From NCBI GenBank assembly GCA_021776685.1, contig JAJFFJ010000052.1, forward strand, positions 1 through 58,967: DNA of 58,967 nt, read 5' to 3'. The stretch is from Alphaproteobacteria bacterium (GTDB lineage: Bacteria > Pseudomonadota > Alphaproteobacteria > Bin65). The notes under the pieces were generated by a model. It searched no databases and was not told the DNA's origin. It was given only the letters and a program-made list of their open reading frames with translations. The position numbers were made by a program, and so were the translations under genes. This document shows, one piece after another, positions 34,998 to 44,344 of this stretch; positions within the stretch are counted from its first letter, which is position 1; each line of letters opens with the position of its first letter.

Positions 34998-35687
34998 ATG
35001 AACGACGAACTTCTTATCACCCTGATTTTCGCAGCGATCGCGGCTTTCGTGATCTTCAAGCTGCGCAGCGTTCTGGGCCGCCGCACTGGCCACGAACCGC
35101 CGCCAAATGAAGGCGCTGCGGGTGGTTTTGGTGGGGCTGAACGGCGTGCGCCGGGTGATGGCGGCAGCGACAACATCATCAATCTGCCGGATCATCGGAG
35201 TGACGTGGCGGAGCCGGTGCTGGACCCGGAGTCACCGGCCGCGGCGGGAATTGCCGATATTCAGGCCCTCGATCATACATTCACGGCTGGCGAATTCGTC
35301 ACGGGCGCCCAAAGCGCCTTCCGCATGATTGTTGACGCCTATGCCGCTGGCGACAGGCAGACCCTGGAACAGCTGCTGGCTAAAGACGTCTACGAGAGCT
35401 TCGAGTCCGCTATCGCTGACCGGGAACAGGCCGGCGAAAGCTTCGAGACCCATATCGAGAAGATTCGGGGCGCGGAAATTGTGGAGGCCGAAACCATCGA
35501 CGGCGAGGCGCGGGTGACCGTTCTGTTCGTCACCGAACAGGCCAATGCCACCCGGGATTCCTCGGGCGAACTGATCGACGGCGATCCGGACGTGATCGAG
35601 ACAATTTCCGACCTGTGGACGTTTGCGCGGGACACGTCTCTGGCCGACCCCAACTGGCAACTGGTCGAAACCGCCACACCCGAATAG
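34998..35687 (+). CDS. Tim44/TimA-family protein
   Basis: A 229-residue protein with one N-terminal transmembrane helix (LLITLIFAAIAAFVIFKLRSVLG) and a cytoplasmic Tim44-like domain from about residue 90, including FRMIVDAYAAGDRQTLEQLLAKDVYESFE and IVEAETIDGEARVTVLF. It is the alphaproteobacterial TimA type, related to mitochondrial Tim44 and thought to bind inner-membrane proteins. A Gly/Pro-rich linker joins helix and domain. The ATG at 34998 starts MNDELL. Position next to secB and fxsA is conserved in the class. Confidence 0.9.
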   Translation: MNDELLITLIFAAIAAFVIFKLRSVLGRRTGHEPPPNEGAAGGFGGAERRAPGDGGSDNIINLPDHRSDVAEPVLDPESPAAAGIADIQALDHTFTAGEFVTGAQSAFRMIVDAYAAGDRQTLEQLLAKDVYESFESAIADREQAGESFETHIEKIRGAEIVEAETIDGEARVTVLFVTEQANATRDSSGELIDGDPDVIETISDLWTFARDTSLADPNWQLVETATPE

Positions 35688-35881
35688 GCGTATTCTCCGG
35701 GCCTCCGGGCTTGCCATGATGGGCCGTGGGGCCCAATCTGGGCATCCCATTTCCCCATTTGCGCAACTCGCTTTCCATGGCCAGAAACATCGTGCCCCGT
35801 TCCCAATCGCCCGCGCCGGCAGGCGGCAGCGCAGACCTGCGCAGCTTCGAGATTCCGGCGCCTGCGGCTGAAGGACCTGGC

Positions 35882-36655
35882 GTGGGCAAACGCGTCGGCC
35901 TGTTTGCGACTTGCCTGGTGGATCTCTTCCGGCCCACGGTGGGTTTTGCCGCCGCCCGATTGCTTGCGGACGCAGGTTGCTCAGTCGTTGTGCCGGCCGC
36001 CCAGACCTGTTGTGGCCAGCCGGCCTGGAATTCCGGTGATCGCCGAGGCGCAAAGCGTGTGGCGCGCACAGTCATCCGCGCATTTGAAGGCTTTGATTAC
36101 GTTGTGGCGCCGTCAGGGTCCTGCGCTGGCATGCTACGACATCAATATCCGGACCTGTTTGCCGGCGACCGGAAATGGCTGCCCCAGGCGGCGGCTCTGG
36201 CCGCCAGGACCTGGGAGCTGACTTCATTTTTGGTGGATGAGATGGGGGTCAACACGGTCGCGGCCAAATATGACGGCCTGTGCACCTATCACGACTCCTG
36301 CTCCAGCCTGCGCGAGATGAAGGTCAAGGATGCGCCGCGCACTCTACTTGCCTCGGTCGAAGGCGCCGGGCTTGCGGAGCTTGCGACGCCTGAAATCTGC
36401 TGCGGCTTCGGCGGTGCTTTCTGCGTCAAATATCCGGATATTTCCAATCACATGGTCACCGACAAGGTCCGTGATGTCGTTGCCACCGGCGCGGACACGT
36501 TGCTGGCCGGCGACATGGGCTGCCTGTTGAATATTGCAGGCAAGCTGTCGCGCGAGGGTCAGACAGTGCGCTGTTACCATGTGGCTGAGGTATTGGCAGG
36601 GGTCGCGGCGCCACCGATTGGCGAGCCGCTGCCCAAACCGGAGAAGGGCCAGTGA
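35882..36655 (+). CDS. lutA: Lactate utilization protein LutA
   Basis: A 257-residue subunit of the iron-sulfur L-lactate dehydrogenase complex LutABC. It carries the two CCG-type cysteine motifs: TCCGQPAWNSG near residue 40 and EICCGFGGAFC near residue 170, plus the VGLFATCLVDLFRP start of the family. I prefer the GTG at 35882, after AAGGA, because the extra 35 residues from an ATG at 35777 are absent in the family; that start remains possible. It overlaps lutB by four bases. Confidence 0.93.
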   Translation: MGKRVGLFATCLVDLFRPTVGFAAARLLADAGCSVVVPAAQTCCGQPAWNSGDRRGAKRVARTVIRAFEGFDYVVAPSGSCAGMLRHQYPDLFAGDRKWLPQAAALAARTWELTSFLVDEMGVNTVAAKYDGLCTYHDSCSSLREMKVKDAPRTLLASVEGAGLAELATPEICCGFGGAFCVKYPDISNHMVTDKVRDVVATGADTLLAGDMGCLLNIAGKLSREGQTVRCYHVAEVLAGVAAPPIGEPLPKPEKGQ

Positions 36656-38121
36656 CCAGCGCTGCCCAGATGACGCCGCGCGGATTCAAGAAACAGGCGT
36701 CCGCCGCCCTGGAAGATGTGTCCCTGCAACGGGCATTGGGCAATGTGCGGGACGGCTTTATCGCGAAACGGAGCAAGGCCGTCGCCAAGCTGCCCGAGTT
36801 TGACGACCTCCGCGACCAGGCGCGCGAGATCAAGGATCACGTGATCGAAAATCTCGACGTCTATCTGGAGCGGTTCGAACAGAATGTGGTGATGCAGGGT
36901 GGCACGGTGCACTGGGCCGCCGACACCAAGGCGGCGCAAGAGGCGGTGCTGACCATCTGCCGCCTGGTGGGCGCCCGCACAGTCACCAAGGGCAAGTCGA
37001 TGATTGGCGAGGAGATCCACGTCAATCCGTTCCTCGAAGAGAACGGTATCGAACCGGTGGAAACCGATTTGGGGGAATACATCATCCAGCTGCGGGAGGA
37101 ACCGCCCAGTCACATCATCGCGCCCGCAATTCACGTGAACAAAGAACAGGTGGCTGATGCTTTCCTGGAGCATCACACCGACCTGCCCCGCGACCGAAAC
37201 CTGACGGACAACGCGGCACTGCTAGCCGAGGCGCGGGCCAAGCTGCGAGACCGTTTCCTCGAAGCGGACGTGGGCATCACCGGCGCCAATTTCCTGATTG
37301 CAGAGACCGGGTCGACCGTCATCGTCACCAACGAAGGCAACGGTGACCTCACCCAAACCCTGCCGCGCATCCACATCGTGCTGGCCAGCATCGAAAAAGT
37401 GGTGCCGACCCTGGAAGACGCCAGCACGCTCTTCCGCGTGCTCGCCCGCTCGGCCACGGGACAGGAGATGTCGGTCTACACGACAGTTTCCACCGGACCG
37501 CGCCGGCCCGGTGACCTGGATGGGCCGGAACAGTTCCATGTGGTCCTCGTCGACAATGGCCGCAGCAAGCTGATCGGCTCCGACTGGCAGGATATTCTGC
37601 GCTGCATCCGGTGCGGCGCATGTCTCAATCACTGCCCGGTCTACAGCGCCGTCGGCGGCCACGCCTATGGCTCCACCTATCCGGGACCCATGGGCAAAGT
37701 ACTGACCCCGGTGATCATGGGCATCAAGGAAGCCGGGCAACTCCCCAATGCCTCCAGTTTTTGCGGCCGCTGCGAGGAGGTCTGCCCGATGCACATTCCT
37801 CTGCCCAAAATGATGCGGCACTGGCGGGAGGAAGAATTCAATCGTGGCCTTTCGCCCCGTCTTGGCCGCTGGGCCCTGGGATTCTGGTCGCGTGCGGCAG
37901 GGATGCCGTGGCTCTACCGACTGGGCGCACGCATGTCGATCGCGTGGATGAGCCGCAAGGCGCGCAAGCTGGGACGGCCCTTCGGCGCGGGCCAGCTGCC
38001 TCTGGCTGGTGGCTGGACCGGGCATCGCGATTTTCCCGCGCCCCAGGGGATTACCTTTCAAAGCGCCTGGCGGAAGGCGAAGCGCGAGCCCTCCCGGCGG
38101 CCGTTAGGACCGGGCCGATGA
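36652..38121 (+). CDS. lutB: Lactate utilization protein LutB
   Basis: A 489-residue iron-sulfur subunit of the lactate oxidation complex. The first part is the LUD domain, with GANFLIAETGSTVIVTNEGNG. Two four-iron-four-sulfur motifs follow: CIRCGACLNHCP (C318, C321, C324, C328) and CGRCEEVCPMHIP (C371, C374, C378), and the last 100 residues are basic. The GTG start overlaps the lutA stop, and its own stop overlaps lutC by four bases. The three proteins together oxidise lactate to pyruvate in the cytoplasm. Confidence 0.95.
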   Translation: MTSAAQMTPRGFKKQASAALEDVSLQRALGNVRDGFIAKRSKAVAKLPEFDDLRDQAREIKDHVIENLDVYLERFEQNVVMQGGTVHWAADTKAAQEAVLTICRLVGARTVTKGKSMIGEEIHVNPFLEENGIEPVETDLGEYIIQLREEPPSHIIAPAIHVNKEQVADAFLEHHTDLPRDRNLTDNAALLAEARAKLRDRFLEADVGITGANFLIAETGSTVIVTNEGNGDLTQTLPRIHIVLASIEKVVPTLEDASTLFRVLARSATGQEMSVYTTVSTGPRRPGDLDGPEQFHVVLVDNGRSKLIGSDWQDILRCIRCGACLNHCPVYSAVGGHAYGSTYPGPMGKVLTPVIMGIKEAGQLPNASSFCGRCEEVCPMHIPLPKMMRHWREEEFNRGLSPRLGRWALGFWSRAAGMPWLYRLGARMSIAWMSRKARKLGRPFGAGQLPLAGGWTGHRDFPAPQGITFQSAWRKAKREPSRRPLGPGR

Positions 38122-38873
38122 CCGACGCAGCGCCGCTGCCCAGCGCCCGCGCCGGCATTCTGGGTCGTATCCAGTCGCGCCTCGACGCCCGGACCGATCG
38201 CACTGCCAGAGAGGCGAGCGCGAAAGAGCGGCTGGCCGACCGGCGCGCCAATCTTGTTCCAGCCCGTGGCCAGCTTGCGCCTGCAGATCAAGTCAATCTG
38301 TTCGTCCGCATGGCGGAGGAGGCGGACGCCACCGTCACCAGGGTCGCCGCCGCAACGGATGTGCCTGCCGCAGTGTCCGATTGGCTGCGCCAGAACAACC
38401 GGCCCATGAACGTCCGCCGGGCCCCTGACCCAACGCTGGATGCCTATCCATGGGCTGCCGAGGCGCTGCTGACAGTAGAAGCCGGCAAGGCCGAAAGCAC
38501 CGACGAAACCAGCGTCACTGCCGCCCATTGCGGCGTGGCGGAAACCGGCACCCTGATGCTGACGTCCGCCGAGGACCGTCCCACGACCCTGAACTTTCTG
38601 CCGGAAAGCCACATCGTGGTGCTGCGCGCCGACCAGGTCGTTGGGAGCTACGAGGACGGCTGGACACTGCTGCGCCAGACGCAGACCGTGGACAGCGGCT
38701 GGATCATGCCGCGAACGGTGAATTTCATCACCGGCCCGTCGCGCAGCGCCGACATCGAGCAGACCCTGCAATTGGGCGCCCACGGGCCGCGGCAGCTGCA
38801 TATCATCGTGGTCGGAGAGGCGGCGGACGATGACAACGCCGAAGACGGCGAAAATTCGGACAATCCGGTCTGA
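38118..38873 (+). CDS. lutC: Lactate utilization protein LutC
   Basis: A 251-residue LUD-domain protein, the third part of the lactate oxidation complex. The late VAETGTLMLTSAEDRPTTLNFLPESHIVVL and FITGPSRSADIEQTLQLGAHGPR segments are typical of LutC. The N-terminal 60 residues are helical and Arg/Ala-rich, and the C-terminus ends in an acidic tail DDDNAEDGENSD. Its ATG overlaps the lutB stop by four bases. No lactate permease or LutR-type regulator adjoins the operon. Confidence 0.93.
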   Translation: MTDAAPLPSARAGILGRIQSRLDARTDRTAREASAKERLADRRANLVPARGQLAPADQVNLFVRMAEEADATVTRVAAATDVPAAVSDWLRQNNRPMNVRRAPDPTLDAYPWAAEALLTVEAGKAESTDETSVTAAHCGVAETGTLMLTSAEDRPTTLNFLPESHIVVLRADQVVGSYEDGWTLLRQTQTVDSGWIMPRTVNFITGPSRSADIEQTLQLGAHGPRQLHIIVVGEAADDDNAEDGENSDNPV

Positions 38874-38890
38874 GGTTGCGGTGGCAGGCG

Positions 38891-39487
38891 ATGGCAAAGA
38901 AAAAGACCAGCAAACCACCGGATGACGATGCGGACCTGTGGGCGCGCTTTACCCAGGACATTGCGCCGACCCGAAAGGTAGACCGGGTCCCTCCCGAAAA
39001 AGCTGCCGAGAAAAAAACGCCGGTAAAAGACGCGCCCGCGTCACCCACTGCCGCGCCGCCGCCGCGCCGGCGGGTGGTGCAGCCGGGCCCGGCCCCCAAG
39101 CCGCCAACGCCCAAACCGGTCCCGCCCCGCGGTCACGGCGATACGCCCGGTGTGGACGGGCGCACCGCTGCCAAGCTGAAGCGCGGCCTGATGCCCATCG
39201 ACGGCACCCTCGACCTGCACGGTGAAACCCGGGTCCGGGCACAGGCATCCCTGACCCGCTTTATCCAATCGCGTCAGGCCGCGGGCGCCCGCTGCGTGCT
39301 GGTGATCACCGGCAAGGGGCTGAACCAGGGCGGCGTTGGCGACTGGTCGCCAGGCGTGCTGCGCCAGTCGGTACCGGATTGGCTGAATGCGCCGCCGCTC
39401 GCAGACCGGGTTCTGGGCTTCAGCTTTGCTCAGCCGCAGCATGGCGGGTCCGGCGCGCTCTACGTGCTGCTCAAACGGCTGCGCTAG
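38891..39487 (+). CDS. Smr/MutS2 domain protein
   Basis: A 198-residue protein with a disordered Lys/Pro-rich N-terminus (about 100 residues) and a C-terminal Smr domain. LDLHGETRVRAQASLTRFI and CVLVITGKGLNQG are the Smr signatures, and LGFSFAQPQHGGSGALYVLLKR ends the domain. Smr domains nick or bind DNA or RNA; the exact role here is unknown. The ATG at 38891 starts MAKKK. It is 17 bases after lutC, but a gene in this place is normally next to timA and mltA in relatives. Confidence 0.9.
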   Translation: MAKKKTSKPPDDDADLWARFTQDIAPTRKVDRVPPEKAAEKKTPVKDAPASPTAAPPPRRRVVQPGPAPKPPTPKPVPPRGHGDTPGVDGRTAAKLKRGLMPIDGTLDLHGETRVRAQASLTRFIQSRQAAGARCVLVITGKGLNQGGVGDWSPGVLRQSVPDWLNAPPLADRVLGFSFAQPQHGGSGALYVLLKRLR

Positions 39488-39501
39488 CCCGGGTCTGGCC
39501 C

Positions 39502-40200
39502 ATGGCAATCCAGGAAACCGAACTGGAGGAGCTGGGCCCAGGCCTCTGGGTCAAACGCATTCCGTTGCGTTTCTGGTCCCTGCCGATGGGCACGCGCATG
39601 ACCGTGATGCGCCTGACCACCGGCTATCTGATGGTTCATTCACCCACAAATATCACTCAGGAAATCAAGGACCAGCTGAGCAGGATCGGCCCCGTCGGCT
39701 ATCTTGTGGCCCCCAATCGGCTGCACCATCTCTATATCCGCGACTGGCATGACGAATACCCGTATGCGGAACTGTGGGGGGTCAGAGGCCTGCATCGGAA
39801 GCGCAAGGATTTGCCATGGAGCGGTGCCCTGGGCCACGCGCCGGAACCTGCATGGGGCGCGGATGTGGACCAGGTGCTGTTCCAGACCGCCTACCAGGAC
39901 GAGGCGATCTTTTTCCATCGCCGCTCCCAGACGCTGATCGTCACCGACCTGTTGGAATCGGTCTGGCCCGAGGACGCGTGGCATTACCGTCTGTTCGCGC
40001 GGCTCGCTGGCACTTGGCGTTTCCCGACCCTGACCCGCGATCAACGCCTGTCGGTTCTCAAACGCCGCCGTGCCCGGGAAATTGCCTGCCGAATACTGCT
40101 CTGGGATTTCAACAAGATCGTCCTCGCCCACGGCCGTTTGGTGACCGAGGACGCCAAGGATGTTTTCCGCGACGGGATGCAGTGGCTGCTGAAAGATTAG
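39502..40200 (+). CDS. DUF4336 protein
   Basis: A 232-residue soluble protein matching the DUF4336 family as I recall it, which resembles the metallo-beta-lactamase fold. Seen are an N-terminal ETELEELGPGLWVKRIPLRFW, the HLYIRDWHDEYP segment and FFHRRSQTLIVTDLLES near residue 140. The usual HxHxDH motif of active metallo-hydrolases is not present, so it may have lost catalysis or use a different site. It is 14 bases after the Smr gene, in the same direction, so the two are likely co-transcribed. Confidence 0.75.
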   Translation: MAIQETELEELGPGLWVKRIPLRFWSLPMGTRMTVMRLTTGYLMVHSPTNITQEIKDQLSRIGPVGYLVAPNRLHHLYIRDWHDEYPYAELWGVRGLHRKRKDLPWSGALGHAPEPAWGADVDQVLFQTAYQDEAIFFHRRSQTLIVTDLLESVWPEDAWHYRLFARLAGTWRFPTLTRDQRLSVLKRRRAREIACRILLWDFNKIVLAHGRLVTEDAKDVFRDGMQWLLKD

Positions 40201-40277
40201 GTGGGGTTAGCGCCCTGTGTCAGACCCAGTCCTCCTAAAGGCGGGCTTGCCGCGGTGGCCAATTTTGCCGCCACCAG

Positions 40278-40685
40278 CTACACCTCGCCGTGGATCAGGA
40301 AGACATAAACCGCCCAACCCAACAGCACCCCAAACGGGCAGGCCATCAGCATGACAATCAGGTTGCCCGGGGTTAGCAGCGGATGCTTGATCCGTTCCTG
40401 ACGCCGGCGCGCGGCGCTCCGGTTTTCCCGGCCGACGATAAAGGCAAAAAAGATACCGAGCAGCGTAAAGCGCAGGTTGATTGGGAAACGCGCCGGCTCT
40501 TCGCCGGCAAGTGCCCTCCCAAGAGCGTGGCGCTGCACCGGGCTGAAGCTGTCGCGCACCTCCGGCGGCATCCGCCTGAGTACGCGATCAGCGCTGGCCG
40601 GACTAAGTGCGCCTGGCTCGCTGCCGCCCGCGGGCGCGGCATCGCCGACAATCTGGTCCGCGGATATCGAATGCTGATCGGTCAT
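40278..40685 (-). CDS. Membrane protein with one or two C-terminal helices
   Basis: A 135-residue protein. The first 65 residues are polar (Ser/Ala/Asp/Pro-rich), and two hydrophobic segments follow, at about residues 70-85 (LRFTLLGIFFAFIVG) and 107-130 (LIVMLMACPFGVLLGWAVYVFLI), separated by a strongly basic RRRQERIKH loop. I do not recognise the family. It converges with the DUF4336 gene across 77 bases, and faces a 402-base gap before the helicase. Composition is like its neighbours. Confidence 0.6.
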   Translation of the reverse strand: MTDQHSISADQIVGDAAPAGGSEPGALSPASADRVLRRMPPEVRDSFSPVQRHALGRALAGEEPARFPINLRFTLLGIFFAFIVGRENRSAARRRQERIKHPLLTPGNLIVMLMACPFGVLLGWAVYVFLIHGEV

Positions 40686-41087
40686 GGCAGTCTCCTAACT
40701 CCAGCGGCCTCAGGAAATGGCGCCGGGGTCCAGGCTCAGGAATAGACCAAAGGCATTGCGGCAACATTGACGAGCGGCGTTAACCAAATGGAAATCCGGC
40801 ATTGGTCATGATGACGGGCGCAGACTAGGGTGCTATCCGCCGCGACAAACTCGCTGAAATGCGACGCAAATTGTTGAATTACTTGACAATGTCGGCGCGG
40901 TGCCCCAAATGTCTCGCATATATTTTCTCGCGATTGCGCGAAACGTCGCCTTCCGGCGGCCTCTTGTCCCGAGAACATTTTCCAAAAAATCAACCTGCAC
41001 TGGGCGCGCCCGGGGGTGGGCCAAAAGCAGGACTCCGTCCGCACGCAAACACAGCGGCGGCGAACACCTGCGCATAAAGGACTCTTT
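40686..41087. other. 402-base gene-free stretch before the helicase
   Basis: Divergent region between the small membrane gene and the helicase. A TTGACA at 40883-40888 with a weak downstream element 17 bases later is the only promoter-like feature I can point to. A TCGCGATTGCGCGA hairpin lies near 40929. No open frame with coding character is visible on either strand. Confidence 0.5.
40883..40911 (+). promoter_or_regulatory. Candidate promoter of the RhlE-like helicase
   Basis: TTGACA matches the -35 consensus perfectly; 17 bases downstream lies only a weak CAAATG. It would give a leader of about 170 bases, as often seen for cold-responsive helicase genes (inference). Confidence 0.35.
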
Positions 41088-42587
41088 GTGACTGACTGTA
41101 CTTTTGACGAGCTCGGCCTGGCCGAGCCGCTCCAGCGTGCCCTGAAAGGGCGCGGCCATGTTGTGCCCACGCCGATCCAGGCGGGCGCCATTCCAAAACT
41201 TCTCTCCCGCCGCGATCTGCTGGGCATTGCCCAGACCGGCACCGGAAAGACCGGCGCTTTTGCCTTGCCGATCCTCCATCATCTTTCAACGTCCAGCGGG
41301 CCACCAGCCAACGGCGAGGCCAGCGGGCAGACCAGCGAACAGACCAGTGCGCCTCCGGCCGATGAGGATCCTGATGAATTTCGGGGCCGTGGCGTCGGCC
41401 GCGGCAGGAACCGGGGGCAGGGAAACCGGCACCGGAAAGGGCAATCCCAAAATTCAAACGGTCGGCGGTCGAATAACCAGGGCCGGCCCCGGGCGTTGAT
41501 CCTGGCGCCAACCCGCGAGCTCGCAATCCAGATCGGTGAAGAGTTTCGCGCCTACGCGACCCATCTGCGCACCCGGCAGACCGTTATCTTCGGCGGCGTC
41601 AGCCAGCACCGGCAGGTCATCGCGCTGAGCCGGGGCGTCGACATCGTAATCGCCACGCCGGGCCGCCTGCTTGATCTTCTCAATCAGGGGCACATCGTCT
41701 TGGACGGGGTAGAGTTCCTGGTCCTCGACGAAGCAGACCGCATGCTCGACATGGGCTTTGTCCGCGATGTGCGGAAGATCGTGGCCAAAACGCCTTCCAC
41801 CCGCCAATCGCTTCTGTTCTCCGCCACCATGCCGGCAGAAATCGCCCGGCTGTCCGGCGACTTGCTCCACGACCCGGTGCGGGTTGAGGTGACGCCCCAG
41901 GCAACGCCGATCGAACGCATCGAACAATCGGTCCATTTCGTCGATAGTGGCGCCAAGCTCCGGCTGCTCACGGATATTCTGGACGATCAAGACATGTCGC
42001 GGGTGCTCATTTTTACTCGCACGAAGCATCGCGCCAATCGGGTGGCCCAGACCCTGGAGAAGCAAAACATTCCCGCCGAGGTGATCCACGGCAACAAGTC
42101 CCAGGGTGCGCGCCAGAGGGCGTTGAAGAGCTTCAAGTCGGGCAAGTGCAGAATTCTCGTGGCCACCGACATTGCCGCCCGCGGGATTGATGTCGAAGGC
42201 ATCAGCCATGTGGTCAATTTCGAGATCCCGAATGAGCCGGAAAGCTATGTGCATCGGGTGGGACGAACCGCCCGCGCCGGCGCGAGCGGAGTCGCGATCT
42301 CATTCTGTGATGGCACGGAAGTGGCTTATCTTCGGGACATCGAACGGCTGATCGGTTGCACGCTGACCAAGATTGGCGACGCGCCTGCAGCAATCGCCCC
42401 CGCCAAACGCGGCAACAACCGTAACCAGCCCCGTGGCAAAGCCGCAGGTAACAGAGGTGGCAACAGGACAGGTAACGGGGCGGGCAAGCCCGGGGGTGCC
42501 GGTGGCGCAGGGAAACCTGGCGGCCGCAGCCATTCACGGCGCAGGCCTTCACCTGGTGGGCGCAGCAGGTTCAAACAGGCAGCCTGA
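41088..42587 (+). CDS. rhlE: DEAD-box RNA helicase of the RhlE type
   Basis: A 499-residue ATP-dependent RNA helicase. Motifs in order: the Q-motif region [10 protein letters not shown] near residue 28, motif I AQTGTGKT (49-56), motif Ia PTRELA (141-146), motif II DEAD (214-217), motif III SAT (245-247) and motif [10 protein letters not shown] (389-396). Between motif I and Ia lies a roughly 65-residue disordered Gly/Arg/Asn/Gln-rich insertion (about 67-132) that normal RhlE proteins lack. The C-terminal 60 residues are also Arg/Gly-rich. GTG at 41088 is preceded by AAAGG. Confidence 0.93.
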   Translation: MTDCTFDELGLAEPLQRALKGRGHVVPTPIQAGAIPKLLSRRDLLGIAQTGTGKTGAFALPILHHLSTSSGPPANGEASGQTSEQTSAPPADEDPDEFRGRGVGRGRNRGQGNRHRKGQSQNSNGRRSNNQGRPRALILAPTRELAIQIGEEFRAYATHLRTRQTVIFGGVSQHRQVIALSRGVDIVIATPGRLLDLLNQGHIVLDGVEFLVLDEADRMLDMGFVRDVRKIVAKTPSTRQSLLFSATMPAEIARLSGDLLHDPVRVEVTPQATPIERIEQSVHFVDSGAKLRLLTDILDDQDMSRVLIFTRTKHRANRVAQTLEKQNIPAEVIHGNKSQGARQRALKSFKSGKCRILVATDIAARGIDVEGISHVVNFEIPNEPESYVHRVGRTARAGASGVAISFCDGTEVAYLRDIERLIGCTLTKIGDAPAAIAPAKRGNNRNQPRGKAAGNRGGNRTGNGAGKPGGAGGAGKPGGRSHSRRRPSPGGRSRFKQAA

Positions 42588-42646
42588 CCGGCTTCATCGC
42601 CACCGGGGCGTCACATCTCCATCGGCGTGACGGGTTTCCATCAATA

Positions 42647-42676
42647 GCGTCGGCAGATCGTTGATCTGGCCGACGC
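42647..42676. repeat. Strong hairpin between convergent helicase and amidase genes
   Basis: GCGTCGGCAGATC and GATCTGGCCGACGC pair with one bulged base across a three-base loop. It lies 26 bases beyond the end of the amidase gene on the leftward strand and 59 after the helicase stop. No T-run follows on either side, so it is only a possible terminator. Confidence 0.6.
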
Positions 42677-42702
42677 GATGGACACCGCATGGCCCAGGGC
42701 CG

Positions 42703-44157
42703 TTACGCCCGGGGGTCGATGGGCAGGTCACTATCCAGGTGGGCCTCTATCACCTCGCCGGCTCTCAGGCATAATTCCTCGCCAAACCGCGGGCCGACAA
42801 TCTGTACGCCCGTGGGCGCGCCGTCGCGAACGCCCATAGGGACGGCCAGGCCGGGCAGGCCGAGCAGGGATACCGCCAGCATCGGATGGTGGGCGTCGAG
42901 CATTCGGCGGACCGCGTCATCGCCACCCTGATCGAAATCAATGGGCCAAGGCGGTTGCCACGACACGGGCATGATGATGACCGAATAGCGGGCCAGAAAT
43001 GCCTGCCAGTCGCGCAGAATCGTGCTTCGGCGCGCCAGCGCGCGGATATATTCCTCGTAGGACATCCCGCCGGCATAGACCCGGGTCGACGCCCGGGTGC
43101 GCTTGACCGCGTCATCGCCGAACCGTTCGATACCGCTGTTTGACGCGTTGGTCTCCTTGTCGGTGGCGGCACGTTCCTCGGCCATCAGCACCGACCAGAA
43201 CAGGCTCCCGGCTTCATCGAAATGGGGCGGTTCTGCCTCTTCCACCCGATAGCCGGCATCCTGCAGCCAGTGGCCCGCCTGGCGCACGGCATCCTCCACA
43301 TGGGGATGCACATCTGTGCCGGATGCAGACGCAAAAATCGCGGCGGTTGGTGGCGACGATGTGTTTCCGATATCCAGCGGGGCCGGCACCCATAACGGGT
43401 CGCGCGTATCGCCCTGGGCCAGCGCTTCATAGCCGAGGCGAATGTCGGCGATACAGCGCGCCAACGGTCCCTGAATATTCGTAAGCTGGGAAGCCAGGCC
43501 GCGCTCTTCTGTTGTGCTGGGATTGTAATCGGCGATGCGGCCGGTTGATGAACGCAGGCCGAAGACGCCAGATGCGTAGGCTGGAAAACGCACCGATCCA
43601 GCACGGTCGTTGCCATGGCCGAGCGGTCCCATGCCGGTCGCCACCGCCGCGGCGGCCCCGCCGCTGGAGCCTCCCGGCGTCAGGCCGGGGTTCCATGGGT
43701 TCAGCGTTCGGCCATGCAAGGCATTGTCGGTGAAATAGCGGGTCGAAAAGGCGGGGACGTTGGTGCGGCCGAAAATGATGGCGCCCGCCTTGCGCAGGTT
43801 CGCCACGGGCACGCTGTCTTGATCGGCGATCGTGTCCTTGAAGGCGACAACGCCGTTGGTCGTGGCGCGGCCGGCCACATCCACATTGATTTTCACGGTG
43901 ATCGGGACGCCATGCAGCGGGCCAACCGCCTGGCCGTCGCGCACTGCCTTGTCGGCGTCATCGGCGGTGGCAAGGGCTTCTTCCGCCATCACGTCTACAA
44001 CTGCATTCACCGTCGGATTTACGGCATCCAGCCGCGCCAGGCAGCTCTCGACCGCCTCGCGGCTCGATACCGCGCCCGCACGGATCGCCTTTGCCAGGTC
44101 AACCGCCCGCCAGCGCCACAGTTCATCAGACTGTGCATCAGACTGTGCATCACCCAT
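42703..44157 (-). CDS. Amidase signature family hydrolase
   Basis: A 484-residue amidase-signature enzyme. The triad is complete: K89 in HGVPITVK, S164 in TPGGSSGG and S188 in DRAGSVRFPA, with the same 75 and 24 spacings as GatA. The start is taken as the ATG at 44157, giving MGDAQSDAQSDELW; the first ten residues contain a duplicated DAQS encoded by a 12-base tandem repeat. It is unrelated in detail to the amidase at 1248, so the two are old paralogues. It is divergent from the DUF1989 gene; substrate unknown. Confidence 0.85.
   Translation of the reverse strand: MGDAQSDAQSDELWRWRAVDLAKAIRAGAVSSREAVESCLARLDAVNPTVNAVVDVMAEEALATADDADKAVRDGQAVGPLHGVPITVKINVDVAGRATTNGVVAFKDTIADQDSVPVANLRKAGAIIFGRTNVPAFSTRYFTDNALHGRTLNPWNPGLTPGGSSGGAAAAVATGMGPLGHGNDRAGSVRFPAYASGVFGLRSSTGRIADYNPSTTEERGLASQLTNIQGPLARCIADIRLGYEALAQGDTRDPLWVPAPLDIGNTSSPPTAAIFASASGTDVHPHVEDAVRQAGHWLQDAGYRVEEAEPPHFDEAGSLFWSVLMAEERAATDKETNASNSGIERFGDDAVKRTRASTRVYAGGMSYEEYIRALARRSTILRDWQAFLARYSVIIMPVSWQPPWPIDFDQGGDDAVRRMLDAHHPMLAVSLLGLPGLAVPMGVRDGAPTGVQIVGPRFGEELCLRAGEVIEAHLDSDLPIDPRA
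44124..44147. repeat. Tandem 12-bp repeat in the amidase 5' end
   Basis: CATCAGACTGTG occurs twice head to tail within the amidase N-terminal codons and adds four residues (DAQS) without a frameshift. It is a plausible site of replication slippage. Confidence 0.9.
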
Positions 44158-44344
44158 CGCAACCCCCGTCCCGTCCTGTTTCGTGCGGCCGCAGTCTATC
44201 CATATCCGGGCATCGCATAAATGGTTCACGCCCGCTGGTGTCTTTTAGGCAGCCGCCATGCCGGATCTGTGCCTGCGTTTCTGTGCTAGGATCAGCCCGT
44301 CAAAAGACGAGAGCCATTCGGGGCAAGCAGGGGGAGTAGGCGAA

